12,015 nt of DNA from Malacoplasma sp. (GTDB lineage Bacteria > Bacillota_I > Bacilli_A > Mycoplasmatales > Mycoplasmoidaceae): contig JAIDMU010000088.1 in the NCBI GenBank assembly GCA_029050415.1, forward strand, positions 1 to 12,015. The letters run 5' to 3'. The first letter of the stretch is position 1; each line of letters begins with the position of its first letter. Shown here in pieces: positions 1 through 9,075 of the stretch. The notes beneath the pieces are model-generated. The model saw only the letters and a list, made by a program, of their open reading frames with translations, searched no databases and was not told where the DNA came from. Position numbers and translations under genes: made by a program.

Positions 1-18
1 AAAAAACAAAAATAAAAA

Positions 19-58
19 GAAGTGCCCACATAAATTTTATTATTATGCGTTGCACTTC
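19..58 (-). terminator. Second rho-independent terminator downstream of copy A
   Basis: A 7-bp stem GAAGTGC (19-25) / GCACTTC (52-58), with an inner CATAA (29-33) / TTATG (43-47) pairing. On the minus strand it is followed by TCTTTTTATTTTT, a U-rich tail. On the plus strand no T run follows, so it works only for minus-strand transcripts. It is the second of two hairpins met by transcription leaving copy A, or it could end a transcript not otherwise visible here. Confidence 0.6.
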
Positions 59-73
59 ATATTTCAATCGAGT

Positions 74-102
74 AAAAAACAGATTTTTTAGATCTGTTTT
101 TT
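74..102 (-). terminator. Terminator of copy A, probably bidirectional
   Basis: A perfect 11-bp stem AAAAAACAGAT (74-84) / ATCTGTTTTTT (92-102) with a 7-base loop. T runs follow the stem on both strands (97-103 on plus; complement of the 74-79 A run on minus), so it can act in either direction. It lies about 20 bases past the stop codon of copy A. Confidence 0.75.
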
Positions 103-122
103 TATTGATTAATGTATAGATA

Positions 123-3008
123 TTAGTTTTTAATTTTTATACCAAAGTCTCTTCAGTTAACTGATTGAGTTCCACTTCTTGCTACATAATTAGGATTAAC
201 TAATGTTATGATTTGTTCTTTTAAACCAGCTTCTGGTCTTGGAATAAAACTATAATCACTGTCTAAAACTGTATTAGCTCACAATGCTTTTGCAACTGAT
301 TGACCTGCAAATATACCTAAGTATTTTGAAAAGTTTGCTGATTGATCAACACCATCTTTATCAGATGCTTTTATTACATCTCCACCTAATCAAAGAGTTT
401 TAGGATCTGTTGGTTTATTAGTTAGATATTTCAATTGAGTTGGATCATTAATATATTTAGTTAAAGCAGTTTGATCAAAAACACCTTTTTCAATTAATAA
501 ATTTAATAATTCAATTGCAATTGTTCCATATCTTTCTCCTGGAGTAGTTTTACTGTTAAATGAAGAATCACTTGTCTCAATACCCAAAGAACTTAAAGTA
601 TTATCACTAAAAGCCTTTTGAATTTTAGTATCAGTTGTATATGGATCACTAGAACTTTGTTGAGTTGTATTAGCTTCATATTTATTACTAGTAACATTTC
701 AATTATAATTCATTAATTTAACTGCATAAACCATACTTGATAAGAAAGTATGGAAAGAGTTGTGTGCATTAGTTCCAGGTACACCTTCATATTTTTTCGT
801 AGTTTCAGTTCCATCATTACTTTTAGTTTTGATTGTTGTACTTTGTATAGTTGTATCAGCTTCAATTCAAGTTCCAACCCCATTATAATCTGGTGATCAA
901 TAACTAAATCCTAATGGTGAAGATTGACTATTAAATCATTGAGTACTTGAAGGAGTTTGAGTATCTCTATTAATTAAAACAACATCAATATTTGAACTTA
1001 AACTTTCAATAGTTTTTTCTAAATCTAATAAGTAATTATTATAATTTGTACTTCAAGAACCTTCTCCAAATTTAATGGCAAAATTTAATTTTTTTGATGT
1101 GTTTTTGTCACTATAATGCTTAACTGCATTTTGAAAAGTACTTTTATTTATAGTTAATTCTTCAATATTAACAGTACTAGTATCTGAATTGTAACTATAG
1201 TAAGGTATTTTGAATTCATTAAGTTCATTACTAGTAGTTTTTGTATAATCGCTATAAGGTCTTGGTAAAGCACCATAAGTCTTGTCATTTGAAACACTTT
1301 CATAGTAATTTTTAAAAGCACCATATGGTGTAGCACTTAATTGAAAGTCTTTAGATGAATAAACAAAACTTGCTAATTGATAATAATTAACTAATCCTGC
1401 TATTCCTGCTCTAATAGTAGTTGCTTCTTTGCTATCTCATTCATAAATGAATTGTGCCATGCCAGTTAAATATTCATTTTCCTCAACTTCACCTTTTGCA
1501 TTAACAACATATGGATTTGGTGTATAAGCAATGTAATTAGATTGTGTAGTTTGCACAACTTTTATTGGAACAATAGAATCTCTTAAACTATTTGCTTCAC
1601 TTCTTTTAGCTTCTGGAACAGAAGATAAGTAGTCAATTTGTCCAGATTTGAAATTTTCAAAATAAGTATCAGCTGTACCACTACCATAATTAATTACAAC
1701 TTGTTCCATTCTGTTGTCTGTGTTTTTGTTATTTGTTCCTAGAATTTTTCCATCAACATAACTTAATAAATTTTTACCAACTGTGTCCATATAAGCATGG
1801 TTAAGGTTAAAAATAATTTGTGTAGATGTAAAAGCTGAAATGTAGTATGCACCAGCATATCAAGTATCTTCTGTAAATTTTTGTAAACCACCTGAACCGA
1901 AAATATCATTTCAGCTAGTAGCACCATCATCAATTCGGCCATCTTTAAGTGCTATTTTATTTGATTTCAAACTAATATTTTTAACTTTGTTATTTGTGTT
2001 TGGTAAAGCACCAAAATATTCTTTTGAAATTAAATCTAATGTATATGGATATTCTTCATCAATATACATTGTGTATACTGCATCATTTTTATTTGCAAAA
2101 TTAGAAATATCATAGTTAGGATTTTCAGGCATAACATAATTACCATCACTACCTTTATAACCTACAGTTTTACCTAAACTTTCATTAGATAATCCAATTA
2201 AATCTAAAAAATATGAGTTTCTGTTATAACCAATTCTAGCACTTAAAGTATAAGCTTCAAGTCCTCTTTCAAAATCTTTACTTGAAAGATTTTGTTTATG
2301 TGCACCATTTGAGTCAACTCATTTATTATCAGTATCAATAATAAATTGGTAAGTTTTTCCATAACTAACTGCATCATTATAGTATTGTGAAATGTTAGCA
2401 TCTGGATCTTGGTCGATTCCTTTTTGGAATTGAATTCCACCTTTATCCCTAGTAAAAACCCAGTAATCTGTTCCTTCAGTTCATTTATTAGTAGTATCAT
2501 CAGCTTTTGTTTCTTGCTGTGTTTCACCACCTTCTGATGATGTAGATTTATCTACACTTGTTTTAATGTCTTGTAATTTTGCTAAAATTTCATTTTTTGA
2601 TATTCCAGTTTCAGTTAATAAATTGCTATCCAATTTATTATCAACATCTTTCATTACAGTTTCATCTTTAAATACTATTACTGCACTTGCACCTTCTAAT
2701 ATTAATGTGTCATTTGTTGTTTCTTTAAAAGTACCTGTTTGACCATCAAGTACAAACTGCCCAGTTGTTTGGTATGCAGTTAAACCATAAAGTACACTTT
2801 GTGCATATGTTGAAATAGGTGAATTATTAAAAGATGCATTCAATGGACTGTTATTTGCTTCTATATAATTTGTTGGACTACTTGTAAAAGAGTGAGTTGC
2901 CCCCCCTCCTTGACCACTATTTGTAGGTCCACAAGCAACTAAACTAACAGCTGTCAATCCTACAAAGGATGACAAAGCTAATCCTTTTAATCATTTTAGT
3001 TTTTTCAT
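123..3008 (-). CDS. OppA-like substrate-binding lipoprotein, copy A
   Basis: Predicted extracellular, membrane-anchored substrate-binding component of a peptide-type ABC importer, 961 residues with TGA read as Trp. The start is the ATG before KKLKWLKGL, with AAGGA about 8 bases upstream. The signal peptide (1-25) ends in a Leu-Val-Ala-Cys lipobox; Cys26 is the lipid-modified residue. Family-like features are KDFERG at 244-249 (like the SBP_bac_5 T/S-x-KD-F segment), F-x(5)-GQIDY near 450-460, and a YWSPDYNG segment near 703-710. A Thr/Glu-rich linker occupies about 151-175. It is much longer than typical bacterial OppA (about 540 residues), as is usual in mycoplasmas. Oddities: a G7 run after the lipobox, and a longer insert (about TKSNDGTET) than its paralogs just before the YEGVP motif. 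It has its own promoter and terminators. The substrate cannot be told from sequence; another sugar- or peptide-type binding role is possible. Confidence 0.85.
2900..2906 (-). repeat. G7 homopolymer in the coding strand of copy A
   Basis: Seven consecutive G on the coding strand encode part of the Gly-Gly-Gly stretch between the lipobox Cys and the conserved ATHSF motif. At the present length copy A is in frame. A gain or loss of one or two G would end the protein soon after the signal peptide. The other three copies have no such run at this position. Confidence 0.85.
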
Positions 3009-3018
3009 TTTCTTTTCC
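3009..3018 (-). promoter_or_regulatory. Ribosome binding site of copy A
   Basis: AAGGA on the minus strand with its GG at 3017-3018, 8 bases before the ATG. It supports the chosen start, which gives a complete lipoprotein signal peptide. Confidence 0.65.
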
Positions 3019-3047
3019 TTTTTTTTATTTATTGTTAATATTTTAAT

Positions 3048-3076
3048 AGTATAAAAAAAATCACTAGTTAGAACAA
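3048..3076 (-). promoter_or_regulatory. Promoter of copy A with a T8 spacer tract
   Basis: On the minus strand a TTGTTC -35 (3071-3076) is separated by exactly 17 bases from a TATACT -10 (3048-3053). The predicted transcript start is about 30-35 bases before the ATG. The spacer ends in a run of eight T (3053-3060, the last being the first T of the -10), so spacing would change with the tract length. The -35 matches consensus only in its TTG, so the call rests mainly on the -10 and the spacing. The rest of the 3009-3290 gap is AT-rich sequence with no reading frame of note, apart from the terminator at 3192-3245. Confidence 0.55.
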
Positions 3077-3191
3077 AAATTTACTTTTTTTGCTTCAATT
3101 ATTAAAGTATTTTGTTCAATAATTCAAATAACTAATAAAAGTTTTTTATTAATATATCAATAAAAATTAAAAATTATTTTACATAGAGAAT

Positions 3192-3245
3192 AAAAATGGT
3201 GTAAAACCCAATTTAATTTAATGATTGGACTATAACACCATTTTT
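3192..3245 (-). terminator. Terminator of the D-C-B operon, possibly bidirectional
   Basis: An 11-bp perfect outer stem AAAAATGGTGT (3192-3202) / ACACCATTTTT (3235-3245) surrounds an inner CCAAT (3208-3212) / ATTGG (3224-3228) stem. T-rich tails exist on both strands: 3241-3246 on plus, and the complement of the 3192-3196 A run on minus. It lies about 45 bases past the stop of copy B and before the promoter of copy A, and so separates the two transcription units. Confidence 0.8.
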
Positions 3246-3290
3246 TATAAGGTTTTTAAAGTATTTAACACATTATTTAAAAGTTAAATC

Positions 3291-6177
3291 TTATTTTTTT
3301 ATTCCAAAATCTCTGTAATTTATAGATTGAGTTCCACTTCTTGCTACATATCCAGGTTTAACCAAAGATATAATTGTTTCTTTCAATCCTGCTTCTGGTT
3401 TTGGAATAAAACTATAATCACTATCTAAAACTGTATTTTCTCATAATGCTTTAGCAGTTGATTCACCTGCAAAAATTCCTAAATATTTTGAAAAGTTTGC
3501 AGATTGACCAGCTTTTATCACATCACCTCCAACATAAAGATTTTGTACTGTATAAGGATTTTCTTTTGTTGGTTTAGTGCTTGAATATTGTAATTTAGAT
3601 GGGTCATCTATATAACTTTGTACTTTTGCTTGGTTAAACACTTGTTTTTCAATTAGCATGTTTAAAAATTCAATTGCAATTGCACCATATTTTTCACCTG
3701 GTGTGTTTTTATTATCAAATGCTGAATCATTAGTTTGAATACCAAAATCAGTTAAAGAACTTTCACTAAATGCTTTTTGAATTCTGTCATCATTTATATA
3801 AGGATCTGCAGTTGTTTGACTATCATCATTTGTAGTAGTACTAGCAGCATATTTTTTGTCAGAATCATTTCAAGTATAATTCATTAATTTAACTGCATAA
3901 ATCATTGTTGTTAAATATGTGTGGAAAGCATTATGAGAATTAGTACTTGGAACTCCTTCATAAGTAGTATTATTCACTGTTGTACTTTGTAAAGTGTTAT
4001 CTGCTTCAATTCAAGTTCCAACCCCATTGTAATCTGGTGATCAATAACTAAATCCTAATGGTGAAGACTGACTGTTATATCATTCATTTGATGTTGGATT
4101 AGATCCAAGTCTAGGATTAATAACAACATTTATACCTTTACCACTTAAATCTTTAACAGTTTCTTGGAATTTAATTAAATATTGTTCATAATTTGTACTA
4201 AAAGAACCTTCACCAAATTTAATGCTGAAATTTAAAGAAGCACTATTTCCTTTAAAATTATTAATTGCAGTTTTAAAAGTATCTTTGTTAATTTTGATTT
4301 TTTCAATATTAACTTTTTGATCAGTTGAATTTCAACTATAATAAGGAATTTCAAATTCTGTTTCTACTGTATCAGCACTGCTAGATTGATAATCAGCATA
4401 TGGTCTAGGTAAAGCTCCATAAATATCTCCTTTTGCTACATTTTCATAATAGTTTTTAAAAGCACCATAAGGTGTAGCACTTAGTTGGAAATCTCTTGAG
4501 TTTGAATATACCATGTATGCTAGTTGGTTATAATTAACCAACCCTGCTATTCCAGCCCTAATTGTCATTGCATCTTTACTATCTCATTGATAAATAAAAT
4601 CTGCCATATTATCTGAAACATTTTCATTTGCACTAACTTTTCCATCTTTATTTACTGTATATGGGTGTGGTGTATAAGCAATGTAATTAGATTGTGTAGT
4701 TTGAATAACTTTTGTTGGAGTTACTCCACTTAAACTATTTGCTTCACTTCTTTTAGCTTCTGGAACAGAAGATAAGTAATCAATTTGACCTGCTTTATAG
4801 TTTTCAAAATAAGTGTCAGCTGTACCACTTCCATAATTGATTACAACTTGTTCCATTCTTTGATCTGTGTTTTCATTATTTGAGCCTTTAATTTTTCCAT
4901 CAACATAACTTAATAAATCTTGACCAACTGTATCCATATAAATACTGTTCAAGTTAAAAATTATTTGACTTCCTGTAAAAGCAGAAATATAGTATGCACC
5001 AGCATATCAAGTATCTTTAGTAAAGTTATTTAAACCACCTGAACCAAAAATTTCATTTCAACTTGTTTTGGCTTGATCAATAACCCCATCATCAAGAACA
5101 ATTTTTCCATCTTTTAAATTAATGTTTTTAACTTTATTATTTGTATTTGGTAAAGCACCAAAATATTCTTTTGAAATTAAATCTAATGCATATGGATATT
5201 CTTCATCAATATACATTGTATAAACTGCATCGTTTACATTAACAAAGTTATTTATGTCATAATTTACATCTGCTGGATTAACATATTTTTTTATCACTAT
5301 TTTGATAGCTAATAGTTTTTCCTAAACTTTCAGTTCCTAATCCAATCAAATCTAAAAAATATTCATTTCTGGTGTAACCAATTGCAGCAGATAAAGCATA
5401 AGTTTCTAGTCCTCTTTCAAAGTCATGACTTGAAACTGCTTGCTGTTGTTGACCATTTTCGTCAACTCAATAATTTTCAGTATCAATAATAAATTGATAA
5501 GTTTTTCCATTACTTACAGCATCATTATAATATTGAGAAATATTAGTATCTGGATCTTGGTCGATTCCTTTTTGGAATTGAATTCCACCTTTATTTCTTG
5601 TGAAAACTCAATAATCTTTCCCTTCTTCTCATTTACTGTTATCAGAAGTAGGTTCATCTGTTGTTGTATCATCAACAGTTACATCATCTTTAGTTTCTTG
5701 TGTAGTTTGTTCTGCTGGTGAAACAGTTGTTGACTTATCTACACTTGTTTTAATGTCTTTTAATTTTGCTAAAATTTCACTTTGAGAAATTTTATTTTCC
5801 GTTATTAAATTATTTCCAATTTTGTCATCAACATCTTTCATTACAGTTTCATCTTTAAACACAATAACTGCACTTGCACCCTCAAGAATTAAAGTGTCAT
5901 CAGTTGTTTGTGAAAACCCTCCATCTGGAGATTTAACAAATTGTCCAGTTGTTTGGTATGTAGTTAAATTATAAAGTGCTGTTTGTGCATAAGTTGATGT
6001 TGGTGAATTATTGAAAGTTTCATTTAATGGACTATTATTGTCTTGTAATAAATTTGTTGGAGTACTTGTAAAAGCATGGGTTGCTCCAGTTTGTCCACAG
6101 GCAACCAAACTTATTGCAGTAATTCCTACAAATGATGACAATGCTAATCCCTTTCATCATTTTTTAAGTTTTTTCAT
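3291..6177 (-). pseudogene. OppA-like substrate-binding lipoprotein, copy B, frameshifted in an A7 tract
   Basis: Same family as the other three copies. The start ATG before KKLKKWWKGL has AAAGGA about 10 bases upstream. The lipobox is Leu-Val-Ala-Cys at Cys27, and the Thr/Asp-rich linker (145-182) is the longest of the four. The frame is open to residue 297, then runs through an A7 tract (complement of 5286-5292) into Ile-Cys and TAA at 5278-5280, giving a 299-residue product. Removing one A restores KYVNP and a frame that is open to TAA at 3291-3293, for 961 residues. The rest, including F-x(5)-GQIDY, YWSPDYNG and the C-terminal ARSGTQ...RDFGIKK end, is well preserved, with no other frameshift or TAA/TAG seen, so the lesion is recent, switchable, or a sequencing error. 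It lies 26 bases downstream of copy C. Confidence 0.8.
5286..5292 (-). repeat. A7 homopolymer (coding strand) that breaks the frame of copy B
   Basis: Seven A on the coding strand after GAT. Six would continue as Asp-Lys-Lys-Tyr-Val, matching the Tyr-Val found at the same place in copies A, C and D. With seven the frame meets TAA two codons later. All conserved downstream segments lie in the six-A frame. Confidence 0.9.
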
Positions 6178-6203
6178 CCTTTTATTTCCTTTTGATTAAT
6201 TTT

Positions 6204-9047
6204 TTAATTATTAACTAGTTTTTTTATTCCAAAATCCCTATAATTTACAGATTGAGTTCCACTCCTTGCTACATAATTTGGATTAACTAAAGATATAATT
6301 TTTTCATTTAAACCTGGTTCAGCTCTTGGAATGAAATTGTAATCACTATCTAAAACTGTATTAACATATAATGCTTTAGCAGTTGATTTACCTGTAAAAA
6401 TACCTAAATATTTGGAAAAATTTGCTGATTGACCAGTTTTTAATACATCACCACCCAAATAAAGTTTTAAAACATCATTTGGTTTACTATTTGGGTACTG
6501 TAATAAAGCTGGATTATCAACGTATTTTTGTAAGTTTGACTGATTAAATACACCATTTTCAATTAGCATATTTAACAGTTCAATTGCTAGTGTTCCATAC
6601 CTTTGTCCTGGTGTTGTTTTGTTATTGAATGATTTGTCATTTGTTTCAATACCAAAACTAGCTAAAGTGATATCACTAAAAGCCTTTTGGATTCTTTCAT
6701 CGTTTATGTATGGATCACTATTGTCTTGATTTAAATTACTACTTGTACTTTCATATTTATTGGTATCAGCATTTCAAGTGTAATTCATCAAGTTTATTGC
6801 ATAAACCATACTTGTTAAATAAGTATGAAATGAACTATGTGCATTAGTTCCAGGAACACCTTCATATGTAGTATTGTTAACTTTTGTTCTTTCCAAAATA
6901 TTGCTGGATTCAACTCAAGTTCCAACACCATTATAATCTGGTGATCAATTAATATATCCTAGTGGTGAGGATTGATTATTATACCACTGTGTATTTGAAG
7001 GGTTTTGATTATCTCTACTGTTTAAACCAACTACAATTTCACCTTTACTTACTTGCTGAATAGTTTGCTGCAAGTTAAATAAAAAGTTCCTGTAATTAGA
7101 AGTTCAAGATGTTTCTCCAAATTTAATATTAAAACTTAACGGCCACCTATCATTGGCGACCCTTTTAATTGCTTCAATAAAAGATTGTTGACTAACTTCA
7201 ACTTTTTCAATTTTCATTTTACTAGTTGTGTTGTCATAACTATAGTAAGGAATAGTAAAACTTCCTAGTGTAATGTCGCCATTTTTATAATCACTATACA
7301 GTCTTGGTAAAGCTCCATATAAATTTCCATTAGCAACATTTTCATAATAATTTTTAAATACACCATAAGGTGTTGCACTTAATTGAAAATCTTTTGAATC
7401 AAAATAAACTATACTAGCTAATTGATAGTAATTAACTAATCCATTAATTCCAGCTCTAATAATTATTGAGTCTTTGTTATCTCAATGGTAAATAAATTGT
7501 GACATATTAGCAGTAATATAGCTGTTTTCTGTTATATCACCAGTTGCATCAATAATGTAAGGATTTGGTGTATAAACAATGTAATTTGATCTAGTTGTTT
7601 GAACAATTTTTGTTGGCACAACAGATCCTTTTAAATTAATTCCAGCTTCATCTTTTTTATCTTCTGGAATTGCAGCTAAATAATCAATTTGTCCTGCTTT
7701 GAAATTTTCAAAATAAGTATCAGCAGTTCCACTTCCAAAATTAATAACAATTTCTTCGATTCTATCGTCGGTATTTTGGTTATAATCACCAACTACTTTT
7801 CCATCAACATAACTTAATAAATGTTTCCCCACTGTTTCCATATAAGTATGGTTAAGGTTAAAAATAATTTGGTTTGATGTAAAAGCAGAAACATAATAAG
7901 CACCAATATATCAAGTTTCTTCTGTAAATACACCTTTAGTTCCTGAACCAAAAAGTTCATTAAACTTAGTATTTGTTTGGTCTATTTTACCATTTTTATC
8001 AACTGCTATTTTACCATTTTTTAAACTAATATTTTTTACCTTTTGGTGAGTATTTGGTAATGGACTGAAGTATTCTTTTGATATCAAATCAAAAGTATAT
8101 AGATAAGGTTTATCTATATAAAATGTGTATACTGCATCATTTTGATTTGCAAAATTATCAATGTCATAATTTAAGTCTGATGAACTAACATATTTTCCGT
8201 TTTCTTCATAACCAATAGTTTTGCCCAAACTTTGTTCACTTAAACCAATTAAATTTAAAAAATATGTATTTCTAGTATAACCAAGAGCAACAGATAATGT
8301 ATAAGCTTCTAATCCTCTTTCAAAATCTTTACTAGAAATAGGTAATTGTTCTTTACCAAATCCATCAATTCACTTATTATCAGTGTCAATTATGAATTGG
8401 TAAGTTTTACCATTACTAACTGCATTATTATAGTATTGAGAAATATCATCACTTGAATCTTGATCAATTCCATTTTGGAATTTAATTCCTCCTTTATCCC
8501 TAGTAAATACTCAATAATCTGTGCCTTCATTTCATTTTAAAGTACTAGCATCAGATTCATCAGCTTGCGTTTGCTGGGGAAAAGAGTTGGAATTAGTTGA
8601 TGATTTATTAACACTTGTTTTAATACTAGACAGTTTTCGTAAAATTTGACTTTGTGATAAACCATTTTTTGTTAATAAATTGGGATCTAATTGATTATCA
8701 ATATCTTTTTGCACATCATCGTTTGCAAAAACTATTACTGCACTTGCACCTTCTAATATTAATGTATCATTTGTAGTTTGTTTAAAACCGCCATTTTCTC
8801 CATTAATTTCAAATTTACCAGTTGTTTGGTAAGTTGCTAAAAAATAAAGTTGTGTTTGTGCATATGTTAAAATTGGTGAATTGTTAAAATTTCCATTTAA
8901 TGGACTATTGTTGTCTGTTAAATAATTTGTTGGATCACTTGTAAAAGAATGAGTTGCATTGGAGGACCCACAAGAAACTAAACTAATTGCTGTCATTCCA
9001 ACAAAGGATGACAATGCTAGACCTTTCAATCATTTTAGTTTACTCAT
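6204..9047 (-). CDS. OppA-like substrate-binding lipoprotein, copy C
   Basis: Predicted extracellular binding lipoprotein of 947 residues, intact with TGA as Trp. The start ATG before SKLKWLKGL has only a weak purine tract (GAGA) upstream, so it may depend on translation of copy D, whose stop is 28 bases away. The lipobox is Leu-Val-Ser-Cys (Cys26). The linker after SVNKS spans 145-171. The F-x(5)-GQIDY and SPDYNG family segments are present, the latter as INWSPDYNG. The conserved Trp at residue 688 is TGG here but TGA in copy A, which supports the code assignment. It diverges most from A and B in its middle part (for example SEQSLGKT where B and D have G-x4-GKT), and its C-terminus ends in a unique KLVNN tail. 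It is co-transcribed with D and B. The substrate is unknown. Confidence 0.84.
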
Positions 9048-9075
9048 TTTTTCTCTTTTTTAAACTTTGTAATTA

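Noticed and set aside
2243..2530. Minus-strand open frame of 95 codons in a shifted frame inside copy A, and another at 1154-1336.
   Set aside because: Both lie out of frame within the intact copy A gene and have Lys/Leu/Ile-rich composition typical of AT-rich shadow frames.
5058..5297. A separate gene starting at a GTG just upstream of the A7 tract in copy B.
   Set aside because: It lacks a signal peptide and a ribosome site and aligns with the middle of the paralogs. It is the continuation of copy B after the frameshift.
5440..5721. Plus-strand open frame opposite copy B.
   Set aside because: It is antisense to well-conserved coding sequence, shows only low-complexity Ile/Ser/Phe content and has no ribosome site. 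The similar plus-strand frame at 11197-11505 opposite copy D is the same kind of mirror artefact.
6011..6199. Plus-strand open frame over the start of copy B.
   Set aside because: It is antisense to the signal peptide and N-terminus of copy B, has no counterpart with its own signals, and would run across the operon junction.
6178..6203. A promoter or terminator in the short gaps between copies C and B, and D and C (9048-9075).
   Set aside because: The gaps are only 26-28 bases, hold just purine-rich ribosome sites and show no hairpin, which fits one transcript.
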